DNA from: Comamonas fluminis
GTDB lineage: Bacteria; Pseudomonadota; Gammaproteobacteria; Burkholderiales; Burkholderiaceae_C
Reading direction: 5' to 3'
DNA length: 64,000 nucleotides
NCBI RefSeq assembly: GCF_019186805.1
Contig: NZ_CP066783.1
Location: 1,687,501-1,751,500, forward strand
Made by a program: the position numbers and the translations under genes
In this document: positions 42,926 through 51,901 of the stretch, piece by piece
How positions within the stretch are numbered: position 1 is the first letter of the stretch
How the letters are laid out: each line of letters begins with the position of its first letter
Notes under the pieces: model-generated
What the model was told of the DNA's origin: nothing
The model's database searches: none
The model's input: only the letters and a program-made list of their open reading frames with translations

Positions 42926-43682
42926 GACCCAAGTTCTCCTGTTAGGCGGCACTTTTGATGCCTATGTTCTGTCCACCTTGTTGAGCGAAGCTGGCGTTCC
43001 TGCGGTTTATTCCTATGCAGGCGCGACGCAGACCCGGCGCACTCCGGCCTTGCCAATGCGCGTGGGGGGCTTTGGCGGTGTGGATGGCTTGCTGGCTTAT
43101 TTGCGAGAGCACGGCATCAGCCATGTCATTGACGCAACGCATCCGTTTGCAGCGCAGATGAGCCGTAATGCACATGCAGCCTGCGCTGCGGCAGGCATTC
43201 CCCTGCTGTCCATGGAGCGGCCTGGCTGGTCCTTGCAAGCTGGCGATCAATGGATTTCTGTGCCAGATATGCAGGCTGCGGCGCAGGTGGTGGCGTCTGG
43301 TGCCCCGCCAAGATTTCGCAGCGTCTTTCTGGCCATTGGCCGCAAGCAGCTTGCTGCTTTTGCGCATCAGGCTAGCGAGCAGCGCTATGTGCTCCGGGTG
43401 GTCGATCAGACGGATGAAGCGCTGCCATTGCCCTGCGGCAGTTATGAGCTGATTGTGGCGCGCGGGCCTTTTGCGCTTGAGGATGAAATGGCATTGCTCA
43501 AACGCCATGCGGTGGACTGCATCGTCAGCAAGAACGCGGGTGGTCCTGATACCTATGCCAAGATCGAAGCGGCCAGAGCGCTGCAGATCCCCGTCATCAT
43601 GGTGGACCGGCCAGTGCTCCCCGAACGGGAGCAGTGTCAGAGCCCGCAGCAGGCCATGGCCTGGCTGCGCCAGCGGCTGTGA
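42900..43682 (+). CDS. cobK: Precorrin-6A reductase
   Basis: 260 residues from ATG at 42900, which has GAGGGA 9 bases upstream; the next ATG (42924) has no such site. It reduces precorrin-6A to dihydro-precorrin-6Y with NADPH. Family motifs: VLLLGGTFDAYVLSTLL, VIDATHPFAAQMSRNA, FLAIGRKQLAAF and VSKNAGGPDTYAKIEAA. It is the only cob gene on the plus strand here. Its 5' end overlaps the cobL start head to head by 26 bases (2 bases if ATG 42924 is used), and its stop is 10 bases from the cobJ stop. Its promoter must therefore lie inside cobL. Confidence 0.92.
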   Translation: MIESHGLAMTQVLLLGGTFDAYVLSTLLSEAGVPAVYSYAGATQTRRTPALPMRVGGFGGVDGLLAYLREHGISHVIDATHPFAAQMSRNAHAACAAAGIPLLSMERPGWSLQAGDQWISVPDMQAAAQVVASGAPPRFRSVFLAIGRKQLAAFAHQASEQRYVLRVVDQTDEALPLPCGSYELIVARGPFALEDEMALLKRHAVDCIVSKNAGGPDTYAKIEAARALQIPVIMVDRPVLPEREQCQSPQQAMAWLRQRL

Positions 43683-43692
43683 TGCGCTGGCT

Positions 43693-44472
43693 TCAGCCAC
43701 GGGCCTGCACGCCATAGCTGCGCGGGGTGTAGACATGGGGGCCAACCTTGCGGGTCAGGCTGTTGCCCACAATCACCAGAGTGCGCATATCGGCCATCTC
43801 GGCGCTTGCGGCAGCCAGCGGCACAACATTCAGCGTTTCATCGGGGCGGCTGACATTGCGCGCAAAGCAGATCAGACGCTCTGGCTCGCACTCCTGGCGC
43901 AAGACCTTGAGCGCACGTTCAAACCCCTGTGGACGAGATTTTGAACAGGGGTTGTAGAACGCCATGGCGAAATCGGCTTGCGCGGCCAGGCAAATGCGTC
44001 GCTCTATCACCTCGGCTGGCTTGAGGTTGTCCGAAAGATTGATCGTGCAAAAGTCATGCCCAAGCGGTGCGCCCAGGCGCGCAGCCGCCGCCAGCATGGC
44101 CGTGATGCCGGGTTGCACTTCGATGTGCACGGCTTGCCACAGCAACTGCTCATCCGGCGCGGCGTATTCCAGCACTTCAAAGACTGCACTGGCCATGGCG
44201 AATACGCCGGGGTCGCCCGAGGAAAGCATCAGCACCTGTTTGCCTTGCGCCGCAAGATGCAGCGCGGCGCGTGCACGTTCCAGCTCCTCGCGGTTATCGC
44301 TGGCGTGCAGAGTCAGGTGTTCCAGACCCGACAGGCGTTCGATATAGGGGAAATAGCCAAAGGCGTCTGTCGCACTGGCAATGCTGTTGCGAACTTGCTG
44401 CGTCAGCAGCTCGGCATTGCCCGGGCCCAGGCCCACCACCGTGAGCCTGCCTTGTGAGCTTGCGTGTGTCAT
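43693..44472 (-). CDS. cobJ: Precorrin-3B C17-methyltransferase
   Basis: 259 residues from ATG at 44472; two upstream in-frame ATGs overlap cobI and are less likely. It methylates C17 and drives ring contraction to precorrin-4. Motifs: LTVVGLGPGNAELLTQQV, FGYFPYIERL, LMLSSGDPGVFAMAS, VQPGITAMLAAAARLGAPLGHDF, INLSDNLKP and FYNPCSKSRPQG, all typical of CobJ/CbiH. It follows cobI by 10 bases and is the last gene of cobG-H-I-J. Confidence 0.94.
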   Translation of the reverse strand: MTHASSQGRLTVVGLGPGNAELLTQQVRNSIASATDAFGYFPYIERLSGLEHLTLHASDNREELERARAALHLAAQGKQVLMLSSGDPGVFAMASAVFEVLEYAAPDEQLLWQAVHIEVQPGITAMLAAAARLGAPLGHDFCTINLSDNLKPAEVIERRICLAAQADFAMAFYNPCSKSRPQGFERALKVLRQECEPERLICFARNVSRPDETLNVVPLAAASAEMADMRTLVIVGNSLTRKVGPHVYTPRSYGVQARG

Positions 44473-44482
44473 GCGGCCTGCC

Positions 44483-45223
44483 TCAGAGATCATTGGCAGG
44501 GCGGCGGCCGTTGCCATGCACGATCACGATGGCGAAGTAGGGGCAGCGCTCAGGCGCGTCGCGCAAAGGCATGACTTGCTGATCGCTCATGGTGCCGTTG
44601 ATGACCAGCCAGGCCTGATCCAGCTTGCCTTGCTCGGTCAGCAGAGTGCGGATGCGAGCGAGATGGCGGCCCACTTTCATGATGACCAGCGCATCGGAGC
44701 GCTGCATATGCTGGCGCAGCGGTTCATCAGGCAAGGTAGCTGGCAGCACGCTCATGACATCATCGCCCCAGGTCATGGGGATGCCGGTGGCGTGCCAGCA
44801 GCCCACCATGCCGGGAATGCCGGGCAGAACCTCCACCTGTGCCTGTGCGGCTTGCTTGAGCCGCACGTACAGATGCATGAAGGAGCCGTAGAAAAACGGG
44901 TCCCCCTCGCACAGCACAATGACTTCCTCGTCACGCGCCAGATCGGTCAGCCGGTTTTGCCAGCCCAGATAGAAGTCTGAAAGCTGGGCAATATAGCGTG
45001 GGTCGTCGTGCGGAATTTCCGTGGTCAGCGGGTATTCCATCGGGTATTCGGTGACCTCGGCGTGCAGCAGGCCGTTGACCAACTGCCGTGCTTTGCCGGG
45101 GTGGCCAAGCTTGCGAAAATAGGCCACATGGCGCGCATTGCGCAGCAGGCGGTCGGCCTTCACGCTCATCATTTCGGGGTCGCCAGGGCCAAGACCCACG
45201 CACACAATTTTTCCTTGAGTCAT
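44483..45223 (-). CDS. cobI: Precorrin-2 C20-methyltransferase
   Basis: 246 residues from ATG at 45223 (the frame opens earlier without family residues). It makes precorrin-3A from precorrin-2. Motifs: KIVCVGLGPGDPEMMSVKA, EGDPFFYGSFMHLYVRL, VLPGIPGMVGCWHATGIPMTWGDD (in pieces) and VIMKVGRHLARI. It is 10 bases after cobH. This is the entry methyltransferase of the aerobic pathway as encoded here. Confidence 0.94.
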   Translation of the reverse strand: MTQGKIVCVGLGPGDPEMMSVKADRLLRNARHVAYFRKLGHPGKARQLVNGLLHAEVTEYPMEYPLTTEIPHDDPRYIAQLSDFYLGWQNRLTDLARDEEVIVLCEGDPFFYGSFMHLYVRLKQAAQAQVEVLPGIPGMVGCWHATGIPMTWGDDVMSVLPATLPDEPLRQHMQRSDALVIMKVGRHLARIRTLLTEQGKLDQAWLVINGTMSDQQVMPLRDAPERCPYFAIVIVHGNGRRPANDL

Positions 45224-45233
45224 GGTGCAGGCC

Positions 45234-45863
45234 TTATTCAACAGAGGTGGCCAGGGCATTGACAGCAGCCACGGTGATGGCTGAGCCACCTAGGCGCCCT
45301 TCAACGATGGCAAAAGGAATTTGCCCCCATTCGCGCAGCGCATCCTTGGACTCCGCCGCGCCTACAAAACCCACCGGGCAACCGATGATGGCGGCGGGAC
45401 GAGGGCAGGCCGGGTCTTGCAGCATATTGAGCAAGTGAAAAAGCGCCGTGGGCGCATTGCCAATGGCCACGACGGCGCCATTCAGGTGCTCGCGCCACAG
45501 TTCCAGCGCGGCGGCGCTGCGTGTGTTGCCCATGGACTGGGCCAGCTCGGCGGTGCGGCCATCCTGCAAGGTGCAGATGATGGAGTTGTCTGCAGGCAGG
45601 CGCTTGCGGGTAATGCCTTCGCTGACCATGCGGGCGTCGCACAGAATGGGGGCGCCACCCTGCAGCGCTGCCTCAGCAGCCTCGGCAAAGTCGGGCGAAA
45701 AATGGATGTGCGCCGCCAGCTCCACCATGCCTGCTGCATGAATCATGCGGCAGGCCACGCGTTCTTCCAGCGGGGTGAAGCGGGCCAGGTCTGCCTCGCG
45801 GCGAATGATGCTGAAAGACTGACGGTAAATTTCTTCACCGTGCTTTTCATATTGATAGCTCAT
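45234..45863 (-). CDS. cobH: Precorrin-8X methylmutase
   Basis: 209 residues. It moves the C11 methyl to C12, giving hydrogenobyrinic acid. Motifs: ACRMIHAAGMVELAAHI (with the catalytic His), ILCDARMVSEGITRKRLP, MGNTRSAAALELW, IGNAPTALFHLL and GCPVGFVGAAESKDAL. It overlaps cobG by 17 bases, so translation is probably coupled. Confidence 0.95.
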   Translation of the reverse strand: MSYQYEKHGEEIYRQSFSIIRREADLARFTPLEERVACRMIHAAGMVELAAHIHFSPDFAEAAEAALQGGAPILCDARMVSEGITRKRLPADNSIICTLQDGRTAELAQSMGNTRSAAALELWREHLNGAVVAIGNAPTALFHLLNMLQDPACPRPAAIIGCPVGFVGAAESKDALREWGQIPFAIVEGRLGGSAITVAAVNALATSVE

Positions 45864-47145
45864 GGATCAGTTCTTGTATTTGTGCAGGCTCTGATAACTG
45901 GGCCTGAAAGGGAATTTGGATACGGGCTTGCGGCTGTGCAGCGGTGTAGGCGTTGAGCAGCAGCTGCGCCGCGTCAGACTGGCTTGCATAAACGACGGCG
46001 GTGGCCTCTTTGCCAAGCGCGCACAGCTTGGCGCAGCCGCTGATGTGCAGATGCATGCCCTCGGGCAGATGTTTTGCAGATTGCAGTGCCAGCTGCTGCG
46101 CAGGCATCAGTGCCTGCGTGCAGCCGGGGCTGCCGGTGCAGGCAGAAACGCGGCTTCGTGCGTCACGGCTCTCGACAATCCATGAGGCGCTGTCCAGCGC
46201 CTTCGGCGCAATAGTTGTGGCGCCATTTGCCACGAGCAGCGAGCGCCAGGGCGTAACTCTGATCTCGGTGTTTGGCGGAAGATGGCTTGCCAGCAAGAGC
46301 ACGGCTTGCGCATTCACCCGGCCCAGTGGGGCACCCAGAACAAAGTGCCGCCCGTGTTCGCCGGGTGTGAGGGGGCAGGTTGCCGATGCGTCGGGCGATG
46401 TTTCCAGTACCGTTGCTGTCCGTAGCGCGGGCAGGTCTTGCGGCAAATACGCCAGCTTCTGCTGCAGCCGTGTGATGGCTTGCCTGTCGTCTTGCTGATT
46501 GCCGCGCACGCGTTCACTGGCAAACCAAATGGCGATCTGCACAGCGGCTTCAATGGCCTCTGTGGCATTGGCATAGACATGGGTCTTTCCAGAGCCGCCC
46601 AGTGTGAGTGCATAGCGCGGGGCGAAGTGCTCTGTCTGGGCGCTGGCGGGCAAGACATGCAGGCGCAGATCGGCGCCAATATCGCGCAGGCTTTGCTGCT
46701 CATCATCGACCAGCAGGCCGAACTTGCTGGGCAAGGCATTCAGGCCCAGCGTTTGAAGTGCATGCGGGCTCAGGCGCGTGGCTGCAGCGTGAGACAGCGA
46801 CTGCGCCAGCTGATGTGTCAGGTCATGGCGCGCATAGAGAGGGCTGCAATGGACGGCGGGCGCCAGGTCTTCATCTGCGTTAGCTGGCACCAGTCCGGCG
46901 GCCACCAGTTGCGAGCGCACTTGGCCCAGTTGCGATGCGTGCACGCCGCGCAGCTGAATGTTGCCCAGCCGGGTCAGCTCCAGCTGCGGATGGGCGTGTG
47001 CCAGGGCCAGTTCAGCCAGTGCGCGCCATTGCGCGACGTTGAGGGAGGCGCAATGAGGGCGAATGCGCACAATCCAGCCGTCTTGCGCCTGCATGGGCTT
47101 CCAGGCGGTGGGGCACCAACCCTGAATTTTGACGGAATCAGCCAT
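45847..47145 (-). CDS. cobG: Precorrin-3B synthase (4Fe-4S/siroheme-type monooxygenase)
   Basis: 432 residues. It is an oxygen-dependent enzyme that hydroxylates precorrin-3A at C20 and forms the gamma-lactone, which defines the aerobic route. It is related to sulfite/nitrite reductases: two ferredoxin-like half-domains (QDGWIVRIRPHCASL; VRVTPWRSLLVANGA-type segment) and the cluster-binding Cys set ACTGSPGC...SGCAKLC near residues 330-370. CobG-specific start: IQGWCPTAWKPM. It is the first gene of cobG-H-I-J. About 200 bases of leader and a cobalamin riboswitch precede it. Confidence 0.92.
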   Translation of the reverse strand: MADSVKIQGWCPTAWKPMQAQDGWIVRIRPHCASLNVAQWRALAELALAHAHPQLELTRLGNIQLRGVHASQLGQVRSQLVAAGLVPANADEDLAPAVHCSPLYARHDLTHQLAQSLSHAAATRLSPHALQTLGLNALPSKFGLLVDDEQQSLRDIGADLRLHVLPASAQTEHFAPRYALTLGGSGKTHVYANATEAIEAAVQIAIWFASERVRGNQQDDRQAITRLQQKLAYLPQDLPALRTATVLETSPDASATCPLTPGEHGRHFVLGAPLGRVNAQAVLLLASHLPPNTEIRVTPWRSLLVANGATTIAPKALDSASWIVESRDARSRVSACTGSPGCTQALMPAQQLALQSAKHLPEGMHLHISGCAKLCALGKEATAVVYASQSDAAQLLLNAYTAAQPQARIQIPFQAQLSEPAQIQELIHELSI

Positions 47146-47351
47146 GCAGCGCTGCCACCGCCATCAAGCGGATGTCGCCACATTCAGCGGGCTGCAGTCG
47201 AGCCAGCCACAGAGATCCTCGCACCATGCCAAATCCACGTCAGTCAGGCCGATACCCGGGCCAGATGATTGAGATGTGCAGAGGGAGGAGGGAGATTGAC
47301 TGTGCGAGTGCAGCAGCCCATCAAGCCACATGCAATCCCGCTGCGCCTTGG
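47146..47351 (-). other. Leader between riboswitch and cobG
   Basis: About 206 bases. No T-run terminator hairpin is visible, so control may be translational or Rho-dependent. A 55-codon frame (ATG near 47331 to 47164) lacks a ribosome site and known motifs. Confidence 0.45.
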
Positions 47352-47569
47352 TCACATCAGGCCGGTCTCCGGACTTACAAAGCTCAACTCAGAGAGTTGA
47401 AATTCAGGCACGCCTTCCCGCTTTCGCAGTGACTGTCATTGCTGGCAATGACTTGTGCCTCAATATCTTTGATTACCGTTGCGGGTGCAGTGCAGGATTG
47501 GTGGCTTGTGTCATTCACCTGCTTCTCGTTTCATCTTCAGGCCCAAAACGCGCCTGAAAACACCTGTGA
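47352..47569 (-). promoter_or_regulatory. Cobalamin (B12) riboswitch
   Basis: On the minus strand the aptamer landmarks occur in order: P1 arm TCACA (47565-47569), GCAGGTGAATGACACAAGCC, CACTGCACCCGCAACGGTAA, GTCACTGCGAAAGCGGGAAGG, and the B12-box-like AAGTCCGGAGACCGGCC (near 47361-47378), closing with TGTGA (47352-47356) that pairs with the first arm. It should repress cobG-H-I-J when adenosylcobalamin is plentiful. The expression platform is not obvious. Confidence 0.93.
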
Positions 47570-47653
47570 TCGGGGCGAATCTTACGCGATATCCATTCGC
47601 TCAAAAAATTCAGAGCCTCAGCGAGTGGCGTGGGCGCTGTGTGTTTGCCTCGT

Positions 47654-48100
47654 TCAGAGTGAGGGTTCGGGCCTGAGCCACAGCCAGATCAGCACGCAGC
47701 CCATGATGCTGAGCGTCACGGCAGTTATCCAGGGCTTGTGGGAGAAATACAGAATCAGCGCACCACTGAACACCATGCTGAAGGTGGCCGTCCACTTCAC
47801 GCGGCGGGTGATTTTTCCGCCCGCATCCCAGTTGCGCAGCAGTGGCCCGAAGATGCGGTGCGCATAAAGCCAGCGGTGCAGCCGGGGTGAGCTGCGCACA
47901 GCAGCCCAGGCGGCCATCAGGATGAACACCGTGGTGGGCATGCCTGGTACGACAGCGCCGATCAGGCCCAGCAGCACACAGATCAGGGCAAAGGCGATCA
48001 GCAAATAACGCAGCGGAGCGGAAAGTGCGGCAGGCTCCGGGGCGGGCTGCTCGGCAGATGAGTCGGGCGGTGGCGAAAGATCGGTCATGAAGCAGGACAT
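47654..48100 (-). CDS. DUF454 (YbaN-like) inner-membrane protein
   Basis: 148 residues; ATG at 48088 is an alternative start. It has a Pro/Ala-rich N-terminus, then TM segments (LRYLLIAFALICVLLGLIGAVVPGMP; TFSMVFSGALILYFSH; AVTLSIMGCVLIWLWL). The family signature VVPGMPTTVFILMAAWAAVRSSPRLHRWLY (in pieces) with IFGPLLRNWDAGGKI is intact. The function of the family is unknown. It ends 84 bases before the riboswitch on the same strand. Confidence 0.85.
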   Translation of the reverse strand: MSCFMTDLSPPPDSSAEQPAPEPAALSAPLRYLLIAFALICVLLGLIGAVVPGMPTTVFILMAAWAAVRSSPRLHRWLYAHRIFGPLLRNWDAGGKITRRVKWTATFSMVFSGALILYFSHKPWITAVTLSIMGCVLIWLWLRPEPSL

Positions 48101-48307
48101 GGGCGGCGTGGCATTCCGGGCAGGAATGTCGCCATCAGGCCTCTCATATTAGCGAGCACAGGTGGCAGTATGGTTTTTCCGGCCGCCGCTCTGGCGGCAT
48201 TTGTCACATCCTTGTCCCGGTTGGCGCAGGTGTGGCTCGCATAATCGGGCTTCGTTTGGGCAGGCGCTGCATGGCCCGCATCAACACAGATTCAAGGAGT
48301 AAGAACA

Positions 48308-49411
48308 ATGACGACGACCCAGAGCACCGATTCGCCTGATGTGATTGCCGAAGTGCGCGGCAAGCTGGGCATGATTACGCTCAACCGCCCCAGGGCGCTC
48401 AATGCGCTGTCTCTGGGAATGGTGCGCGCCTTGCTGGCAACGCTGCTGGACTGGCAGAAAGACGACGCGATTCTGGCGGTGGCGATTCGCGGCAGCAACA
48501 AGGATGGCGTTTTCGGTGCCTTCTGCGCAGGCGGTGACATTCGCTTTCTGCATACCGCTGGCAGCCAGGGCAACCCGGAACTTGAAGATTTCTTCACCGA
48601 GGAATATGCGCTCAACCACCTGATTCACACGCTGGGCAAGCCCTATATCGCGTTCATGGATGGCATCGTCATGGGCGGCGGCATGGGCATCAGCCAGGGC
48701 GGCTCGCTGCGTATCGTGACCGAACGCACCAAGATGGCCATGCCCGAGACGGCCATTGGCCTGTTCCCGGATGTAGGCGGTGGCTATTTCCTCTCGCGCT
48801 GCCCCGGTGCGGTGGGTGAATGGCTGGCGCTGACTGGTGACACCATTGGCGCGGGCGATGCTGTGGCCTTCAAGCTGGCCGATGGCTGCATTCCCAGCGA
48901 CCAGCAGGCCGAGTTGTGGGAGACGCTGGCGACGACGGATTTTGCCAATGTGGAAGCGCTCAACGCCGTGGTGCGCTCGCGTTTTGTGAGCGTTCAGCCC
49001 AAGAATGCAGAGCACATCGCCGAGATTGATGCCTGCTTTGCCTTGCCCACAGTGGCCGCGATCGAGCAGGCGCTGCAGCAAGGCAGCGACTGGGCCAAGG
49101 CCGAAGCGGCAACGCTGCGCAAGCGCTCGCCACTGATGCTGCATGTGGTGCTGGAGCAGATTCGCCGTGCCCGCAAGATGACGCTGGCCGAGGACCTGCG
49201 CATGGAGCGCGATATGGTGCGCCACTGCTTTTATCTGCGCCCCGGCCAGAGCGAGACGGTGGAAGGCATTCGCGCCCTGGCCGTGGACAAGGACCATAGC
49301 CCGCGCTGGAACCCCGCCAGCATTGAAGAAGTCAGCGATGCGCAGTGGCAGGCGTTTTTTGACAGCCCCTGGCCTGCGCATTCGCACCCGTTGGCAATGT
49401 TGAAAGACTGA
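48308..49411 (+). CDS. Enoyl-CoA hydratase/isomerase family, 3-hydroxyisobutyryl-CoA hydrolase-like
   Basis: 367 residues, longer than simple hydratases (about 260) and matching the HIBCH group of valine breakdown. Crotonase-fold motifs: ITLNRPRALNALSLGMV, FCAGGDIRFLH (oxyanion), MDGIVMGGGMGIS (second oxyanion Gly), MAMPETAIGLFPDVGGGYFLSR with the Glu and Asp used in HIBCH. The C-terminal helical part ends in HPLAML. It is monocistronic with a possible weak terminator downstream. A short-chain enoyl-CoA hydratase cannot be excluded. Confidence 0.88.
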   Translation: MTTTQSTDSPDVIAEVRGKLGMITLNRPRALNALSLGMVRALLATLLDWQKDDAILAVAIRGSNKDGVFGAFCAGGDIRFLHTAGSQGNPELEDFFTEEYALNHLIHTLGKPYIAFMDGIVMGGGMGISQGGSLRIVTERTKMAMPETAIGLFPDVGGGYFLSRCPGAVGEWLALTGDTIGAGDAVAFKLADGCIPSDQQAELWETLATTDFANVEALNAVVRSRFVSVQPKNAEHIAEIDACFALPTVAAIEQALQQGSDWAKAEAATLRKRSPLMLHVVLEQIRRARKMTLAEDLRMERDMVRHCFYLRPGQSETVEGIRALAVDKDHSPRWNPASIEEVSDAQWQAFFDSPWPAHSHPLAMLKD

Positions 49412-49452
49412 GCTTGACGGAGTCGCTCTCATACAGAGCAACGTTTAGCTAG

Positions 49453-49488
49453 GCCCGCAACACTCATGTTTGCGGGCTCTATTATTTT
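49453..49488 (+). terminator. Probable terminator after the HIBCH-like gene
   Basis: GCCCGCAA (49453-49460) pairs with TTGCGGGC (49470-49477), followed by TCTATTATTTT. The T-run is broken, so strength is uncertain. A TTGATAGC motif follows at 49487. Confidence 0.65.
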
Positions 49489-49555
49489 GATAGCTAACTG
49501 TCTTTATAAAACCTGGACTTCAGCCCATTTATATTGAATTTTTTTGTAGCAGGCC

Positions 49556-50632
49556 TCAGGCAGACTTTTGAAGCTGCGCAATTGCCTGCGCCAGCAGGGC
49601 AATGGAGCGCGGCGCGCAGCCCTCGGCATCGTTGCTGATGGTGACAAAGGCGGGCTGACCTGCGCCCGTAATGCCTTTGATGGTGCGCGCCAGCCAGGCG
49701 CGGGTGTGCAGGTCTTCGCTGCGAATTTCGCTGAACGGTTCGTGCTTTTTCTGGGCATCGGCATAGCCGTATGCGCCGAAGATACGGTTCAGATTCCAGC
49801 GGCAGACCAGCGGACTGGGCCACAGCGCGCGCAAGGTGTGCAGCTGCACCTCAATAGGCGGCATCTTGCCGTGCAGGCCCAGGCAGAACGTGGCGCCATG
49901 GGCTTTGAGCGTATCGACCAGCGCGGGAGTCAGCAACTCGGGGTCGCGCACTTCCACGGCCACTATCACCTGAGGGTGCTGTGCCAGCGCCTGGCGCACG
50001 GCGGCCAGCATCAGTCCAAGTCTGGCAAACAGCTCGCTCTGGCGGGTGAGTAGCGACCAGGGCAGGGGGCTGAGCTGAAACACCAGCACGCCCAGCTTGG
50101 CGCCCAGGCCCTCCAGCGTGGGCTGCACAAAATGCTCCACCGCCAGGCGCGGATCCAGAAAGGCAGGGTTGGCCTCGCGGGGCTTGCCCTCTTCGGTGCG
50201 CACCTGCGCATCAGTCACCCCTGCCGGGCATTTGACGACAAAGCGAAAGTCATCATCGACCTGCGCCGCAAACGCTGCGTACTGGCTGTTGGTCAGCGGC
50301 TTCCAGAAAGTGCGATCCACGCAGATGGTGCGCAGCAGCGGGTGCTGGTGATAGGCACCCAGGCCTTTTTTTGCCAGTACGTCCTTGGAATAGGCCCCAT
50401 CCCAGACCAGACCTTCCCAGCCGGGGTAGGACCAGGTGGAAGCGCCCATGCGCAGATTCGCAGGTAACTGGGCGGCAAGATCGGCCCATTGCGCGGCTTC
50501 GGGTGCCAGTGTTACAGCCGAGCCGCTGCGTGCCTTTTGGGGGGCGGCTTTCCGTGAACGAGGGAGTTTGGTTGTCTCCTCCGAGATGGATTCCTCAAAA
50601 AAATCGTCCTGTTTTCGCTGCATGGCGGTCAT
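49556..50632 (-). CDS. DUF72 family protein
   Basis: 358 residues. DUF72 (YecE-like) proteins have a TIM-barrel fold and no agreed function. Visible are the family start MGASTWSYPGWEGLVWDGAY, VDRTFWKPLTNSQYAAFAAQV, VVKCPAGVTDAQVR, LGVLVFQLSPLPWS and VAVEVRDPELLTP. The first 45 residues (QDDFFEESISEETTKLPRS...) are a charged extension; translation may start at an internal Met instead. No operon partner is obvious. Confidence 0.85.
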   Translation of the reverse strand: MTAMQRKQDDFFEESISEETTKLPRSRKAAPQKARSGSAVTLAPEAAQWADLAAQLPANLRMGASTWSYPGWEGLVWDGAYSKDVLAKKGLGAYHQHPLLRTICVDRTFWKPLTNSQYAAFAAQVDDDFRFVVKCPAGVTDAQVRTEEGKPREANPAFLDPRLAVEHFVQPTLEGLGAKLGVLVFQLSPLPWSLLTRQSELFARLGLMLAAVRQALAQHPQVIVAVEVRDPELLTPALVDTLKAHGATFCLGLHGKMPPIEVQLHTLRALWPSPLVCRWNLNRIFGAYGYADAQKKHEPFSEIRSEDLHTRAWLARTIKGITGAGQPAFVTISNDAEGCAPRSIALLAQAIAQLQKSA

Positions 50633-50758
50633 TGTGATTCAGGCTTCTTTGGAGCATGCAGAACTTCAAAATAACCAATTTCAGGGATAGGCAAGGCGGC
50701 GCTCTGTATGTAGAAACGAATAGTTGCAAATGTGATTTGGTTTCTACTTGGAGGGTAT

Positions 50759-51901
50759 ATGCGTGAAGTAGTGCGCGTTATCGCTGGGCCAGAGCGCTCC
50801 ATGGTAATGAGTAGGTTGGGTGTCTATGTCTGGGGAAATGTGCGCAGCGTTCGCGTTGTGCCTGAAGGGTCCGACGGTGAAGGGGTCTGTGTTGCCGACC
50901 GTACCGAAATTGGTCACCTGAGGTTTGCGCAAGATGTACCTCAGCGCCTTGATCCTGTTGGGATGGAGTGGTTGGGGGTGGGTGATGCCTCGGCGCAGTT
51001 GATTGCATGGACTAAAGAGAAGGTGTTCCAGTTTGCGCCGCAGGTGGTGCGAGATCACGGAGCGGCGTATGTGGGTACTGTTGATTTGCCAGACATCGCC
51101 CGCAATGTCTGGACAGGGGAGCATGTCGCTTTCGCGGCGTTGGCTGATGGTCGTTTGTTCGGTTGGGGTGATGTCGCATATGGGCGACTCGGGATTGGTG
51201 AGGATGCTTTGTGGCAAGGACGCACTACGCCTGTTGTTGTAGACGGGGTCAGTGACATTCGTAGCCTGAGTCCGGGAGCTGCGCACACCGTGGCCCTCGA
51301 TGGAAAAGGTCGAGTCTGGACCTGGGGGGCCAATGCTTCGGGGCAACTGGGGCAGGGAAATCTGCGTGAGCAGGCTTTGCCCCGGCATGTGAAGTTGACT
51401 CAGCCCGTAAAGGCTATTGCAGCAGGGGCAACACACACCCTGGCTTTGGACGTTCATGGGCAGCTGTGGGGCTGGGGGTCCAATCACAAAAAGCAATTGA
51501 GCGCACAGATTGCTGAGGCGTATCTCCCTTCGCCGGTGCGAATTGGGGGCCGTTTATCAGAGGTCAAGGCAGTGGTTGCAGGTTTGCACTTCAGTGCTGT
51601 GTTGACTCGTGAAGGTCTTGTGCGGGCCTGGGGGTGGAATGGGCTAGGGCAACTGGGGCATGAAGAAATTGGCGAGGAGAGTGAGCGGGTAATTGCTCTC
51701 AAGCGGGTTCGCCAAATCAGTGCTGGACGCTCTCATATGCTTGCTTTGACTGAGGAGGGAACTTGCTGGGCTTGGGGCGACAACCGTTTTGGTACCTGCC
51801 AGGGTGAGGCAGAGATGCAGGCTCAACCTCGTCAGATTGATCTGAGCGCCATGAAATTTCAACCACAAGCGAATCTGAATTTGCTCAAGGAGCAGGCATG
51901 A
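50759..51901 (+). CDS. RCC1-repeat beta-propeller protein
   Basis: 380 residues from ATG at 50759 (GGAGGG just upstream). At least five RCC1-like repeats are visible: FAALADGRLFGWGDVAYGRLG, TVALDGKGRVWTWGANASGQLG, TLALDVHGQLWGWGSNHKKQL, SAVLTREGLVRAWGWNGLGQLG and MLALTEEGTCWAWGDNRFG. Such blades form a propeller that usually binds protein. No signal peptide is visible, so it may be cytoplasmic. The stop overlaps the start of the multicopper oxidase gene (ATGA), a strong sign of joint function. It might act as a maturation or export partner of the oxidase; this is inference. Confidence 0.85.
   Translation: MREVVRVIAGPERSMVMSRLGVYVWGNVRSVRVVPEGSDGEGVCVADRTEIGHLRFAQDVPQRLDPVGMEWLGVGDASAQLIAWTKEKVFQFAPQVVRDHGAAYVGTVDLPDIARNVWTGEHVAFAALADGRLFGWGDVAYGRLGIGEDALWQGRTTPVVVDGVSDIRSLSPGAAHTVALDGKGRVWTWGANASGQLGQGNLREQALPRHVKLTQPVKAIAAGATHTLALDVHGQLWGWGSNHKKQLSAQIAEAYLPSPVRIGGRLSEVKAVVAGLHFSAVLTREGLVRAWGWNGLGQLGHEEIGEESERVIALKRVRQISAGRSHMLALTEEGTCWAWGDNRFGTCQGEAEMQAQPRQIDLSAMKFQPQANLNLLKEQA

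Noticed and set aside
47164..47331. 55-codon leader peptide gene between the riboswitch and cobG
   Set aside because: No ribosome site and no recognisable product; it may simply be open by chance.
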